Notes under the pieces: generated by a model
Database searches by the model: none
Told to the model about the DNA's origin: nothing
Seen by the model: the letters and a program-made list of their open reading frames with translations, nothing else
Program-made: the position numbers and the translations under genes
Part shown: piece by piece, positions 1-8,402 of the stretch
How the letters are laid out: each line of letters starts with the position of its first letter
How positions within the stretch are numbered: position 1 is the stretch's first letter
Origin: Mycobacterium stomatepiae
GTDB taxonomy: Bacteria > Actinomycetota > Actinomycetes > Mycobacteriales > Mycobacteriaceae
Reading direction: 5' to 3'
Assembly: GCF_010731715.1 (NCBI RefSeq)
Contig: NZ_AP022587.1
Location: 2,356,001-2,420,000, forward strand
Length of the DNA stretch: 64,000 nt

Positions 1-184
1 CCATGAACAGGTCATACATCTTCGGGTTTTTCTCACGCAGCACGAAGGCCTGCGTGAAGTACTGCAGCGCGGCGGTGAGTTCACCATTGGCACCACCGAA
101 CTGCTCCATGAGCAGCGAAGCAAACCGCGGGTCGGGCTGCGCCACCCGAACCTCGAATTGGAGATCTTTGTTGTGGACGAACAT
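1..184 (-). CDS. Manganese catalase, N-terminal part (runs off the window)
   Basis: Only the first 61 residues are inside the window. The N-terminus MFVHNKDLQFEVRVAQPDP followed by EQFGGANGELTAALQYF matches the start of non-haem dimanganese catalases, which break down hydrogen peroxide in the cytoplasm. Glu35 in the GEL motif falls at the position of the first manganese ligand known for this family. The ATG at 184 is preceded by GGGAGG at a good distance, which fixes the start. The other ligands lie outside the window, so activity cannot be judged. The gene reads out of the window to the left; its upstream side is a long stretch without a recognisable gene. Confidence 0.85.
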   Translation of the reverse strand, partial: MFVHNKDLQFEVRVAQPDPRFASLLMEQFGGANGELTAALQYFTQAFVLREKNPKMYDLFM

Positions 185-746
185 TTGAGTGCCTCCCATA
201 GGGGTAAAGAGGTCTACGGTGATCGGCGACCGGAAACCCACGACGCGAACCAGGGGCTGTAGTTCGTTTCGTCGAATACGAGCGATGCGGCGCTATCTCG
301 CCGCCTCGCCATGTGCAGTACCCCTGCGGCTATCACCTAAACGAAGACCGAGTCCAGTCCAGCCCGCAGACCTTCTGCTCGGCGCCAAATGAATCAGTGT
401 GGACGTCGCGCCACGGGGCACACCTGTGCAACCCCGTCGCGCACTACTTTCCAACCCCCCACGGCGGACCGCGTGCACTCCGCGGCCTGCAGGTGCTGAT
501 CAAAACCCTGGGCCGGTAAGGCCTACGGCAGTAGTAGTGCACTGGAGAAGTTTCGTGGCGGGGTTGGCGTCGCAGTGCTGACCGCCCCCGTGGGGTGTCA
601 GGCGCAGTGTTCCTACTGCGCGTTCAACTCACCGTCCTGCAGGTGCCAAACCTCGCGGTCACACCCGCCCGAGGGCAATTCTCAGAAACCGTTGACGGAC
701 CTGACACACGAATCGTAAGTGGCTTCGCTACGACGCCATTTCCCCA
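185..746. other. Stretch without a recognisable gene
   Basis: About 560 bases between the manganese catalase start and the end of a small membrane-protein gene. Short open frames occur on both strands, but none has a convincing start, ribosome site or recognisable product. The promoter of the catalase gene should lie in the first hundred bases. No tRNA, insertion sequence or strong hairpin was seen. Confidence 0.5.
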
Positions 747-1037
747 TTACTTCTTACTCGGAATGACGATGACGACGATCAAGGTCAGGATGGAGAAGAA
801 CAGCCCGAGAAGCCCCCAGCCCAGCGGATTGCGTCCTTTCATCGCGGCTATGAGGCCGCAGACTATCGCCGCGACCACGCTCCCGATGAAAACGAAAATT
901 CCCTTAATTCCACGCAGAATAAACCCTGCCGCAATGGGATCCGAACTAGCCAGAATGACCGTGCAACATGTCAGGCCCTTTCTTTGCGAGAAGTCGTTAC
1001 GGAATACCCTCGCAAAACCTTGCCAAACAAATTGCAC
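747..1037 (-). CDS. Small two-helix membrane protein, unknown function
   Basis: A frame of up to 96 residues whose last 55 look real: a hydrophobic helix (GIFVFIGSVVAAIVCGLIAA), a short basic loop (MKGRNPLG) and a second helix (LGLFFSILTLIVVIVIP) ending in SKK. This is a small integral membrane hairpin with the charged loop probably cytoplasmic. The first 40 residues are less convincing, and the true start may be a later, non-ATG codon close to the first helix. No family was recognised and the flanking genes give no functional hint. It could also be the remnant of a larger membrane protein. Confidence 0.45.
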   Translation of the reverse strand: MQFVWQGFARVFRNDFSQRKGLTCCTVILASSDPIAAGFILRGIKGIFVFIGSVVAAIVCGLIAAMKGRNPLGWGLLGLFFSILTLIVVIVIPSKK

Positions 1038-1086
1038 TTGCCTACCAGCACAACCGGTTTGCCATGGGCCCGACCGCTAAAGCGCT

Positions 1087-1500
1087 CTAGAGCTCGCCGG
1101 AGAAATCGGCGGTGATCCAGCGGTCGGGCCGGATGGTGAAGAGCACACTTTCCTGCCCTTCGAGGCTTTTGACGAACGCGCGCCCGCCCTCCTCGCCGAG
1201 GTAACGGATCGCGATCTCTTCGCGCACGTCGAGCGGGGTCGGCTTGGTGGTCTCGACCACGGTTCCCTCGACGACCACATATTGATAGGGCGGTTCTTCG
1301 CGCTGGACCACCAGCGTCACCACTCCGGCCCGCTCGATGAGCTTGGCCTTGCGCGACGACGAACCGGTGTTGACCCGGATGTTTCCGCCGGGCTCGTAGT
1401 CATACCAAATCGGGACGCTGGCCGGCGGACGGCCGTCATCGGCCGCGACGGACAACACACCGACGTGTAGCGCGGCGAGGAATTCTTCACGCTGGGGCAC
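1087..1500 (-). CDS. PNPOx-fold (pyridoxamine 5'-phosphate oxidase family) flavin/F420-binding protein
   Basis: A 137-residue protein of the split-barrel PNPOx-like family, common in mycobacteria as F420- or FMN-dependent reductases or binding proteins. Family-type segments are HVGVLSVAADDGRPPASVPI near the start, WYDYEPGGNIRVNTG, then SRKAKLIERAGVVTLVVQ and YQYVVVEGTVVE. I chose the GTG at 1500 because the family normally begins just before the EEFLAALHVGVLSV segment. The open frame continues 44 codons further upstream but there overlaps the small MFS partner gene. It lies downstream of the OFA transporter genes on the same strand and could be co-transcribed. Substrate unknown. Confidence 0.75.
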   Translation of the reverse strand: MPQREEFLAALHVGVLSVAADDGRPPASVPIWYDYEPGGNIRVNTGSSSRKAKLIERAGVVTLVVQREEPPYQYVVVEGTVVETTKPTPLDVREEIAIRYLGEEGGRAFVKSLEGQESVLFTIRPDRWITADFSGEL

Positions 1501-1553
1501 GCTGAAAGCAGTCTTGGCCCGGTGAACGCGCCCGCCGCTGCCGGCTATTCCCG

Positions 1554-1691
1554 CTAGTTCGTGAATAGCGCGGGAATCTTTACCACCAGCTCGTAGAGGC
1601 CGTAGGCGAATGGCACTCCCACCCACAACCAACTGGCCAGACCCAGCAGCTTGAGGTGTGGCGGCGTCGGCTCGATCGTTTCCTCGGTCAT
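1554..1691 (-). CDS. Small subunit of OFA-type MFS transporter, 45 residues
   Basis: A short gene starting ATG at 1691 and ending TAG at 1554. The protein starts MTEETIEPTPPHLKLLG, has one hydrophobic helix (LGLASWLWVGVPFAYGLYEL) and ends IPALFTN. It overlaps the transporter gene by the ATGA arrangement, so translational coupling is likely. Short one-helix proteins of this form directly behind OFA-family MFS genes are annotated as MFS transporter small subunits in actinobacteria. I infer that it associates with the carrier in the membrane; nothing in the sequence proves it. Confidence 0.75.
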   Translation of the reverse strand: MTEETIEPTPPHLKLLGLASWLWVGVPFAYGLYELVVKIPALFTN

Positions 1692-3070
1692 TGTCCGGCC
1701 TCTCCGGAGATCACGGACGCCGGCTTTCGCGTATCCATCCCTGCCACAACGAAGCTGGGCGGCCGTGGCGTACGAATCAGCTCATTGCAGAGCATGCCGA
1801 TCAGCAACAAGATCACCATGATCGTGAACGACCAGCGGTACCGTTCGGGGCCCACCACATGGGCCGCAATGCGATTATCGGCAATCGCATTGACGATCAC
1901 CGGTCCGAGCACGCCCGCGGTCGACCATGCAGTCAGCAACCTGCCGTGGATCGCCCCGACTTCGAGGTAGCCGAACAGGTCACGCAGATAGGCCGGTACC
2001 GTAGCGAACCCCGCGCCGTAGAACGACAACAGCAGTATGCACACCACCAGGAACAGCGGCTTGCTCGCATTTTGTGCGACGATCAACACGGCGTAGAGCA
2101 TCGCCCCGACACCGAGATAAAGCCGGTACATGTTCTTGCGCCCGACCGCATCCGAAGCGGTGGACCAGAGTAGGCGTCCCAACGAATTCGCCAGCGACAG
2201 CATCGCGACGAATCCGGCCGCGGCCGCCGTCAACGCCGCGGGAGAGGCCGCATGGGGAAAGTAATCCCGGTAAATGGGCGCCGCCCGTTCCAGAATGCCG
2301 ATTCCCGCGGTGACGTTGAAGCACAACACAATCCACAGCAGCCAGAACTGGGGTGTCTTGATCGCCTCATTGGCGGTGCGATCGGGTCCTGCGGCATGCG
2401 GCATCTTCGATGCGGCGACTCTGACGATGGGCGGGTCCCATTCGTGCGGTGGTACCCGGATCAACAGGACCCCCACCGACATCAGGACGACGTACACCAG
2501 CGCCATCACGAAGAACGTCGCCGCCAGCCCGTGCCGGTCGGTGCCGAACCACTTCATCAACTGCGACGACCACGGGGAGGCTATGAGCGCACCGCCGCCA
2601 AATCCCATGATGGCGAAGCCGGTCGCCATACCCGGCTTGTCGGGGAACCATTTCATCAGGGTGGAAACCGGTGAGATGTAACCGATTCCGAGGCCAATCC
2701 CGCCGAGGACGCTATAGCCGAGGATGACGAGCCACATCTGGCCTATCTCGGCCGCCAGCGCGGCGACGAGCAAGCCGCCGCAAAAGCAGGTGGCCGCCAC
2801 GAACATCGCCCAGCGGGGGCCTCGGCGCTCGACCGCCGTGCCGAAGACGGCCGCCGACACGCCCAGCATGACGATGCCCAAGGTGAAGGGCATGGCACTT
2901 AAAAGCCCTGATGCCCTGAGTGATTCATGTAATGGGAGCTTGAAGACGCTCCAGGAGTAAACGCTGCCTATCGCTAGATGTATCGAGAGCGCGGCGGGCG
3001 GAACGAGCCACCTACTCCATCCTGGGCGGGCAACGATTCGATCGCGTGAGAGTACTCCAGCAGACTCCAT
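1688..3070 (-). CDS. OFA-family MFS transporter (oxalate/formate antiporter type)
   Basis: A 460-residue major facilitator carrier with about twelve hydrophobic helices. The first loop and helix (LSIHLAIGSVYSWSVFKLPL) and the later GYISPVSTLMKWFPDKPGMA segment are typical of the oxalate:formate antiporter (OFA) family, whose substrates are usually small carboxylates. The ATG at 3070 is chosen because AGAGGA lies just upstream; the open frame continues 29 codons further but without a ribosome site. The stop overlaps the start of the 45-residue partner gene. The substrate is not known; the genes after it give no clear clue. Confidence 0.85.
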   Translation of the reverse strand: MESAGVLSRDRIVARPGWSRWLVPPAALSIHLAIGSVYSWSVFKLPLHESLRASGLLSAMPFTLGIVMLGVSAAVFGTAVERRGPRWAMFVAATCFCGGLLVAALAAEIGQMWLVILGYSVLGGIGLGIGYISPVSTLMKWFPDKPGMATGFAIMGFGGGALIASPWSSQLMKWFGTDRHGLAATFFVMALVYVVLMSVGVLLIRVPPHEWDPPIVRVAASKMPHAAGPDRTANEAIKTPQFWLLWIVLCFNVTAGIGILERAAPIYRDYFPHAASPAALTAAAAGFVAMLSLANSLGRLLWSTASDAVGRKNMYRLYLGVGAMLYAVLIVAQNASKPLFLVVCILLLSFYGAGFATVPAYLRDLFGYLEVGAIHGRLLTAWSTAGVLGPVIVNAIADNRIAAHVVGPERYRWSFTIMVILLLIGMLCNELIRTPRPPSFVVAGMDTRKPASVISGEAGQ

Positions 3071-3288
3071 CGTCCTCTTTTCGCAGCGGGCTCCCCACGC
3101 CTCAGAACGTTCGGCGGTTTCCTGTCGGCGGCCAATGGGCAAGCAAGACAGAAACATCCGACAGCGTATCGATGATGCTTGGTAGAGCTAGACCGCCGAC
3201 CCTTCTCGGCGAGTCCACCCGATGCTAGCGACCTGGGTCACACGATGAGCTCGACGAGATGTGATGAAAACGGTTGTGGTCAAGGAGA

Positions 3289-3951
3289 CTAACGGGTTGC
3301 CCGGCCCATCATGAGCGGACGGACGATGCGCGGCATACCGCGCCACACGGCATCCTCGGCCGTGACAGCGAATCCGCAGGCGCGCATCAACTCCCCCGTC
3401 GGACGGTTGCAGCAACATCCGCCGGCGAAGGCGCGCCACGGCCGGAACAGGTAGTCCTGCCACGCCGCAAGCAACCGCGAATTCGCCCGTACGTGTTCGA
3501 CGAACAGCAACTGCCCATCCGGGCGCAACACGCGCGCGATCTCGCGTAACGCGCGTTCAGGATCCTCGACGGTGCACAAGACGAGCGTCGAGACGACGGT
3601 ATCGACGGACTCATCGGTCAGCGGTAAACACTCTGCGGGCGCATTGACGATCCGCGCCGGCCGGGCATGCCGCTGCAACCGACGGGCGAGCTTGCGGCGC
3701 ATCGCCGGCTCCGGCTCCATCAGCACCAGATCATCGATGCCGTCGGGGTAGTGCGCGATGTTCAGCCCGGTCCCGGCGCCGATCTCGACGACGCGCCCCC
3801 GCGCGCCACTGACCACCGTGCGCCGCCGGCGGCGCATGCCTGCCAGCTCGCCGACCCACACGAAGGGGTCGTACACCCATGCCATGATCCGCAGCCAACC
3901 CGCGGACGGCGCGCGCACAGCGTGTTCTGGTTCGGTCGCGATCCGTGTCAT
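3289..3951 (-). CDS. Class I SAM-dependent methyltransferase
   Basis: A 220-residue protein with the Rossmann-type methyltransferase fold. Motif I is VVEIGAGTGLNIAHY (about residues 54-68), the acidic end of strand 2 is LMEPEP, the motif IV region is VDTVVSTLVLCTVEDPERAL, followed by EIARVLRPDGQLLFVEHVRA. The C-terminus FAGGCCCNRPTGELMRACGF resembles mycobacterial methyltransferases acting on lipids or small molecules. The target is unknown. It stands between the MFS gene and the broken hydrolase-LuxR gene on the same strand, with gaps large enough that it probably has its own promoter. Confidence 0.85.
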   Translation of the reverse strand: MTRIATEPEHAVRAPSAGWLRIMAWVYDPFVWVGELAGMRRRRRTVVSGARGRVVEIGAGTGLNIAHYPDGIDDLVLMEPEPAMRRKLARRLQRHARPARIVNAPAECLPLTDESVDTVVSTLVLCTVEDPERALREIARVLRPDGQLLFVEHVRANSRLLAAWQDYLFRPWRAFAGGCCCNRPTGELMRACGFAVTAEDAVWRGMPRIVRPLMMGRATR

Positions 3952-4032
3952 GGGCGCAAACGTAGTTGTGGTCGTGGGGCGCGCGCATCGCCCAACGCGG
4001 CCATCTTTCGCCGATGGCCCGTTTCGGCTAGG

Positions 4033-5079
4033 TCATAGGAGCCCGAGGCGCGCGGCCTCGGCGACGGCGGCGGTGCGTGAAGTGCGCCCGAGCTTGCGGC
4101 GGATGTTCGCGACGTGGCGGTGCACCGTGTGTGGGCTCAGCACCAGATGCTCGGCAATCTCGCGATCGTTCAGACCTCGCGCGAGGCAGCGAAGGATCTC
4201 GCGTTCACGAGCGGAGAGCAGCACCGGCTCACTCGAGTGCTGCGGCGACGGAGGCTCGGGCGGCGCCAGCGCCTCGCGGCACGCACGCGCGACGGAATCG
4301 ACGTCGCCGTGCCATGGGAAGTGGGCGCTCCCGGGCAGCGAGATCAGTGCGGCGCCGGGGATCGCGGCCGCGACCTCACGCCCGAGGCGATGCGGTACGG
4401 CGCGGTCGTCGCGACGATGCACGACCAGCGTTTCCGCGCTGACCTCGGGGAGGTACTGCCGTACGTCGAGGCAATAGACCAGACGCAACAACGCGGCGGC
4501 GGTCTCGGCTGTCGCTGCCTCGCGCTGCAAGCGTGCAAAGCGTTCGTGCTCCGCGGCTTCCGCCGCACCAAGGAACATGTTGCTGAGCAGGCGGGAGCCG
4601 AGTCCCCAATGCGCGCGGACCGCCGCGACGATCGCATCGCCCACTTCCGACGCGGTAATCGCCGAACCGTCAGCGTACGACCCGTACAGCACCAACCGCT
4701 CGACACGCTCGGGATACGTTGCGGCAAAGGCGATCGCGGTGCAGCTCCCGCAAGATCCGCCCTACAGCGACACACGCTCGTACCCGAGCTCGTCGACAAG
4801 CGCGCGCAGCATCGCCACTTCGCCGTCCAGGGTCAGGTCCGAATCCCGCACCGTGCGGTCCGACATGCCAACTCCGAGCCGGTCGTAGCGGATCGCGGTG
4901 TATCCATCGGCGACGCCTTCCCAGAATCGCCGGAAGCCCGCACTCTCCCAGTCGAGTTCGAGATGGCTCACCCACCATGCCGGAGCGACCAGCGGTGGAC
5001 CGTCCCCGCGCGCGTCGAACGCCACGCGGCGGTCGCCAGCGCGCAGGAAGCGGATCTCGGACTTTGCCAGCATCGCCAC
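4033..5079 (-). pseudogene. Alpha/beta hydrolase - LuxR regulator fusion, interrupted by one in-frame TAG
   Basis: A single reading frame of 348 codons except for one amber stop at 4762-4764. The first part is an alpha/beta hydrolase N-terminus (FDARGDGPPLVAPAWW, AIRYDRLGVGMSDR). The stop falls directly before the nucleophile elbow GGSCGS; the frame then continues with the acid loop LVVHRRDDRAVP and the histidine region GSAHFPWHGD. A C-terminal LuxR helix-turn-helix follows (LSAREREILRCLARGL, SPHTVHRHVANIRRKL). Such hydrolase-LuxR proteins are known actinobacterial regulators. The stop should remove both active site and DNA-binding domain. The start may be ATG 5079 or 5073. Without the stop the gene looks intact, so sequencing error or recent mutation are both possible. 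Confidence 0.8.
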
Positions 5080-5123
5080 GAGCGTACGACGTTCTGGCCA
5101 GCGAAAGGACCGTTATCGAAAGG

Positions 5124-7483
5124 CTAGAGCAGTCCGAGCAGTTGCAGGTCGGTGACGTATTTGACGATCATCGGCGCGCAGACATGCGGGATGTCGTTGT
5201 CGGGACCGATTTTGGCTTCCTGCACCGCGGCCCGGAATCTGTCGGTCGACGCCGACGCCCCGCGGATCGGGATTGCCGGCCGCACGTATTCGGGGCCGGC
5301 CGAATCCAGTAGCTGCAGCACGCTGCCCTGCCGCTGCCGCTCGCGCAGGGCACGCAGGCCCACCTCGAACCGTCGCAACCATTCGTCGAAATCGTGGACG
5401 CGCTGGACGGGATAACCGACTTCGATCAGCCAGTCGACATACTCGTCGAGCCCGATGCCGTCGTCGTGGGGGTTCATCACGTGATACGTCTGGAACCCAT
5501 GGGCGGTTTGGGCGGTCTGGGCGCCCAGCATGGTGATCGCCTCGGCCACGAATCCGACCGGCAGCCCGTCGTAGTGCGCCCGCTGCCGGTTGCCGTTGGC
5601 GTCGCGCCGGTAGAACGATCCGGGCGCGACGCCGGCGGCCACCACGCTCAGCACCATCCGCGTGACCAAGTCCGAGACGTTGAGCTGGCCCAGGTAACTG
5701 GTGTCGGCCAGGATCATGCCGCTGCGGAACACCAGCACCGGCAGCCCGAACTGCTCATGTGCTTCCCGCAGCAGTACCTCACCGGCCCACTTGCTGTTGG
5801 CGTAGCCGATGACGGAACTGCCGGCGTTGACGCGGGTCGGGTTGATAACCCGGATGTCGGCGTCCTCGGTGAATACCGACCGCTCGATCGGGTCGCCGAC
5901 GTTGGCCGTCGACACATAGGTGTACGGCTTGAGTTTCGTGGTCAGCGCCTACCGGATCAGCTCGGCGGTACCGCCGACGTTAGGTCCGAACAATTCGCTG
6001 TAGGGCAGCACGCCGTTGACCAAGGCGGCCGAATCGGCAATCAGGTCAACGGTTTCGGCCAGCTCCTGCCAGGTCGGTCCATCCAGGCCCAGCTCGGATT
6101 GGGCGTTGTCTCCGGCGACGACCCGCAGACGACCGGCCGCCAGTTCCCGAAAGTGCGCCAGCAGTCGCGGATCCCCGCTGTCGAAGATCTTTTCCAGACG
6201 ATGCAGCGCATCCGCGTCGGACTTGCCGCGCACCAGGCAGACCAGCGTGCCGTCGACCAGTTCCAGCTGCTCGAGCCATTGCAGCACCAGGTAGCGCCCG
6301 AGGAAGCCCGTCGCCCCGGTCAACAGCACCGTGCGCACTTGCGCACTCGGGCCCGGCAACGCGCCGGCCGCCGAAAGCGTTGCGGCATCGAGGAATCTGT
6401 CCAGGGCCAGATCTGCGGCGTGGAACTCGGCGGCGTCGGTACCGTGCACGGCCACAAACCGCGGATCGACGACGTGACGATCCACCTGTCGACTCAAGGC
6501 GTGACCGACGGCGCGTCGAACAGGACGCGGACGGTGAGCTGGGTGTCGATCGCGGCGATCAGACGCATCGCCGAGATGCTGTCCCCGCCCAGGTCGAAGA
6601 AGGAATCGTCGACCCCGACCCGCTCGAGGTCCAGGGTCTGGGCGTAGATGCCGGCCAGGGTTTCCTCGACGGCGTTACTCGGGGCGCGGTATTCGGTGTG
6701 GTGGTACTGCGGTACCGGCAACGCACGGGTGTCGAGTTTGCCGTTGACCGTCAACGGCCATGCGTCGAGGACCACGACGGCGGCCGGAACCATGCAGGCC
6801 GGCAATCGCGTGGCCAACTGGGCACGTGCGTCGGCGACATCGACTGTCCCGGTCACGTAGCCGACCAGTCGTTTAGCGCCCGGACTGTCTTCGCGAACGA
6901 CCACGGCCGCCGCTTCGACGCCGTCCAAACCGCTTAGCGCCGACTGGATTTCGCCGAGTTCGATGCGATACCCGCGGATCTTGACCTGCCCGTCGGCGCG
7001 TCCGACGTAGCGCAGTTGTCCGTCGGGACCCCAGCACACCAGATCCCCGGTGCGGTACATGCGTTGTCCCGGCGCTCCGGTGAACGGGCAGGCCACAAAC
7101 CGTGACGCCGTCAACCCCGCCCGGCGCAGATAGCCCAGCCCGACGCCAAGGCCGGCCACATACAACTCGCCCACCACGCCCGGCGCCACCGGGCGCAACC
7201 ATCCGTCCAGTACGAACAACGCCGCGCCCGGGATCGGCACCCCGATGGGCACGACGCCGGCCCCCGCGCGCAGCGGCACACTGACCGTCACGCACAGCGT
7301 GGTCTCGGTCGGCCCGTAGGCGGTGGTCATCACCCGCCCCGGCGCCCACCGATCCACCAACTCCGCCGTACACGCCTCCGCGGCCACCGACTCGGGCACG
7401 ATCAGCAGCCGAGACCCGTGCAGCAACGCACCCCAGATCTCTTCCACCGAAGCGTCAAACGCATACGAGTATGTCACCCCGGC
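5124..7483 (-). pseudogene. Remnant of NRPS terminal module (adenylation - carrier - thioester reductase)
   Basis: The C-terminal part of a non-ribosomal peptide synthetase. Adenylation motifs A4-A10 are readable ([56 protein letters not shown]), then a carrier domain ([14 protein letters not shown]) and a reductase domain with the NAD(P) motif LLTGATGFLGRYL, ending LQLLGLL. The condensation domain and the first half of the adenylation domain are missing. A one-base loss near 6494-6500 shifts the frame between carrier and reductase, and a TAG at 5949-5951 (probably a former TTG) interrupts the reductase. Reductive release is known for Nrp (Rv0101-type) and glycopeptidolipid synthetases; this end resembles Nrp most, from memory. 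Confidence 0.85.
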
Positions 7484-7639
7484 CGACAGCCAAGCGGTGA
7501 TCTGCTCAGCTTGTTTGTGCTTCTGGGATCGCCTCCGTTCCCATACCTCGTACGCGAATACGGTACTCGCCGCTGCGATTGCCAACGCGGTGCCGACACC
7601 AGCTACCCAGTCAGGTACTGATCCCCAGTTGGCTCCCAT
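7484..7639 (-). pseudogene. Truncated one-helix membrane protein joined to the NRPS remnant
   Basis: From ATG 7639 the frame codes for [20 protein letters not shown], one membrane helix ([16 protein letters not shown]) and a basic tail [19 protein letters not shown]. This looks like the start of a small one-helix protein of unknown function. Without a stop it runs into adenylation-domain sequence at about residue 52, so the two unrelated sequences now form one open frame. This marks a deletion or recombination end point; its exact base is uncertain by about ten bases. An expressed product would be a membrane-tethered half adenylation domain, probably inactive. Confidence 0.55.
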
Positions 7640-7841
7640 ACCGCGCTCTTGCAATTGACCCCACTGTGCGAAAGCGAGTACGCCAAGAACCGTTGAGCGT
7701 ACTTGCCGGCCCATCTCCGTGCGGCGATGAGTAACCTTCACCCGTCCTGTCATTCCGCCGCACCACCCTCTCGTAGCGCGCTACCGAACCGCATGCCCAT
7801 ACATCGTCGCGGTCGCCTGCGGTCTCCACACCACAGTGGTG

Positions 7842-7858
7842 CTTGCACAAATTGCATA
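7842..7858. promoter_or_regulatory. Candidate operator, copy 1 of the 17-bp repeat (CTTGCACAAATTGCATA)
   Basis: Matches the inverted repeat CTTGCA-N5-TGCAAG at five of six positions in the right arm and all six in the left. It lies about 200 bases before the leftward truncated gene and 350 bases before the ferredoxin gene. The binding protein is inferred, possibly the TetR regulator at 36025-36792. Confidence 0.5.
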
Positions 7859-8114
7859 CCACGCATGCGAGATCGGCAACTGTGTACCGGCTATTCCAGA
7901 TCGGCGCTGGCGCGACGACCCAGAATAGCCGGAAACTGCTTGTCACAGCCCATGTAGCGAGGCGGGGCGGCACAAAACAGCATCGGGGCGCAATGCCGGT
8001 CTGGGCGTGCGTATCTTGTCAATAGGCACCGTCTGCCCGTCTCGGCTGGCAGCACCTCGAGCCAGCTGGACATACCATGGATTAGCGCGGTTCGTGGCGG
8101 CCCTGATAGTTTGA

Positions 8115-8131
8115 ATTGCAGTTATCGCTAG
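8115..8131. promoter_or_regulatory. Candidate operator, copy 2 (ATTGCAGTTATCGCTAG)
   Basis: Read on the opposite strand it is CTAGCGATAACTGCAAT, with the same spacing as the copies at 30772 and 35866. It lies about 77 bases before the ferredoxin start, a typical operator position for the ferredoxin-P450-LLM-epoxide hydrolase operon. Confidence 0.55.
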
Positions 8132-8207
8132 GCGGTCATGCATCCTATGGAAGTGCTAATCCGCCGATCCCGAGACCCGACGTACAACCAGATCGGAAGG
8201 AGTTGGG

Positions 8208-8402
8208 ATGAGGATGAGCGTGGACCCCGACAAGTGCCAGGGGCACACCTTGTGTTGGCTTGCGGCGCCCGACGCTTTCGTGCTCGATGACGAGGATGGC
8301 CATTCATCGCCGGTCAGCGAAGTCGTCGCACCCGAACACCAAGTAAAGGTCGCCGAGGCGGCGTTGAGCTGCCCCGAACAAGCAATCGAGGTGACCCCGT
8401 GA
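8208..8402 (+). CDS. 3Fe-4S type ferredoxin, P450 partner
   Basis: A 64-residue ferredoxin with the motif CQGHTLC near residues 10-16 and a final Cys-Pro (SCPEQAIEV). This C-x2-His-x2-C...CP pattern, with histidine at the usual non-cysteine position, is known from mycobacterial ferredoxins encoded beside cytochromes P450. It passes electrons singly to the haem enzyme in the cytoplasm. The ribosome site AAGGAG lies a few bases before ATG 8208. The stop overlaps the GTG of the P450 gene, so the two are translationally coupled. An inverted repeat of the window-wide motif lies about 77 bases upstream. Confidence 0.92.
   Translation: MRMSVDPDKCQGHTLCWLAAPDAFVLDDEDGHSSPVSEVVAPEHQVKVAEAALSCPEQAIEVTP

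Larger units (their letters stand above)
7640..8207. other. Divergent intergenic region with two copies of the 17-bp inverted repeat
   Basis: About 570 bases between the truncated membrane-protein gene (leftward) and the ferredoxin-P450 operon (rightward). No protein gene was recognised. It holds two related inverted repeats at 7842-7858 and 8115-8131, which match sites in front of other degradative operons of this window. The ferredoxin promoter should lie near the second site. Confidence 0.55.

Noticed and set aside
4762..5951. Reassignment of TAG to an amino acid, as two genes are interrupted by in-frame TAG.
   Set aside because: Intact genes here also end in TAG (for example the 45-residue MFS partner), a third gene is interrupted by TAA, and frameshifts occur in neighbours. 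Ordinary gene decay or sequencing error explains it better.
5394..6647. Long rightward open frame (417 codons) opposite the NRPS remnant.
   Set aside because: It is the antisense of the reductase and carrier domains, an effect of GC-rich codon use; its translation is low-complexity and matches nothing.
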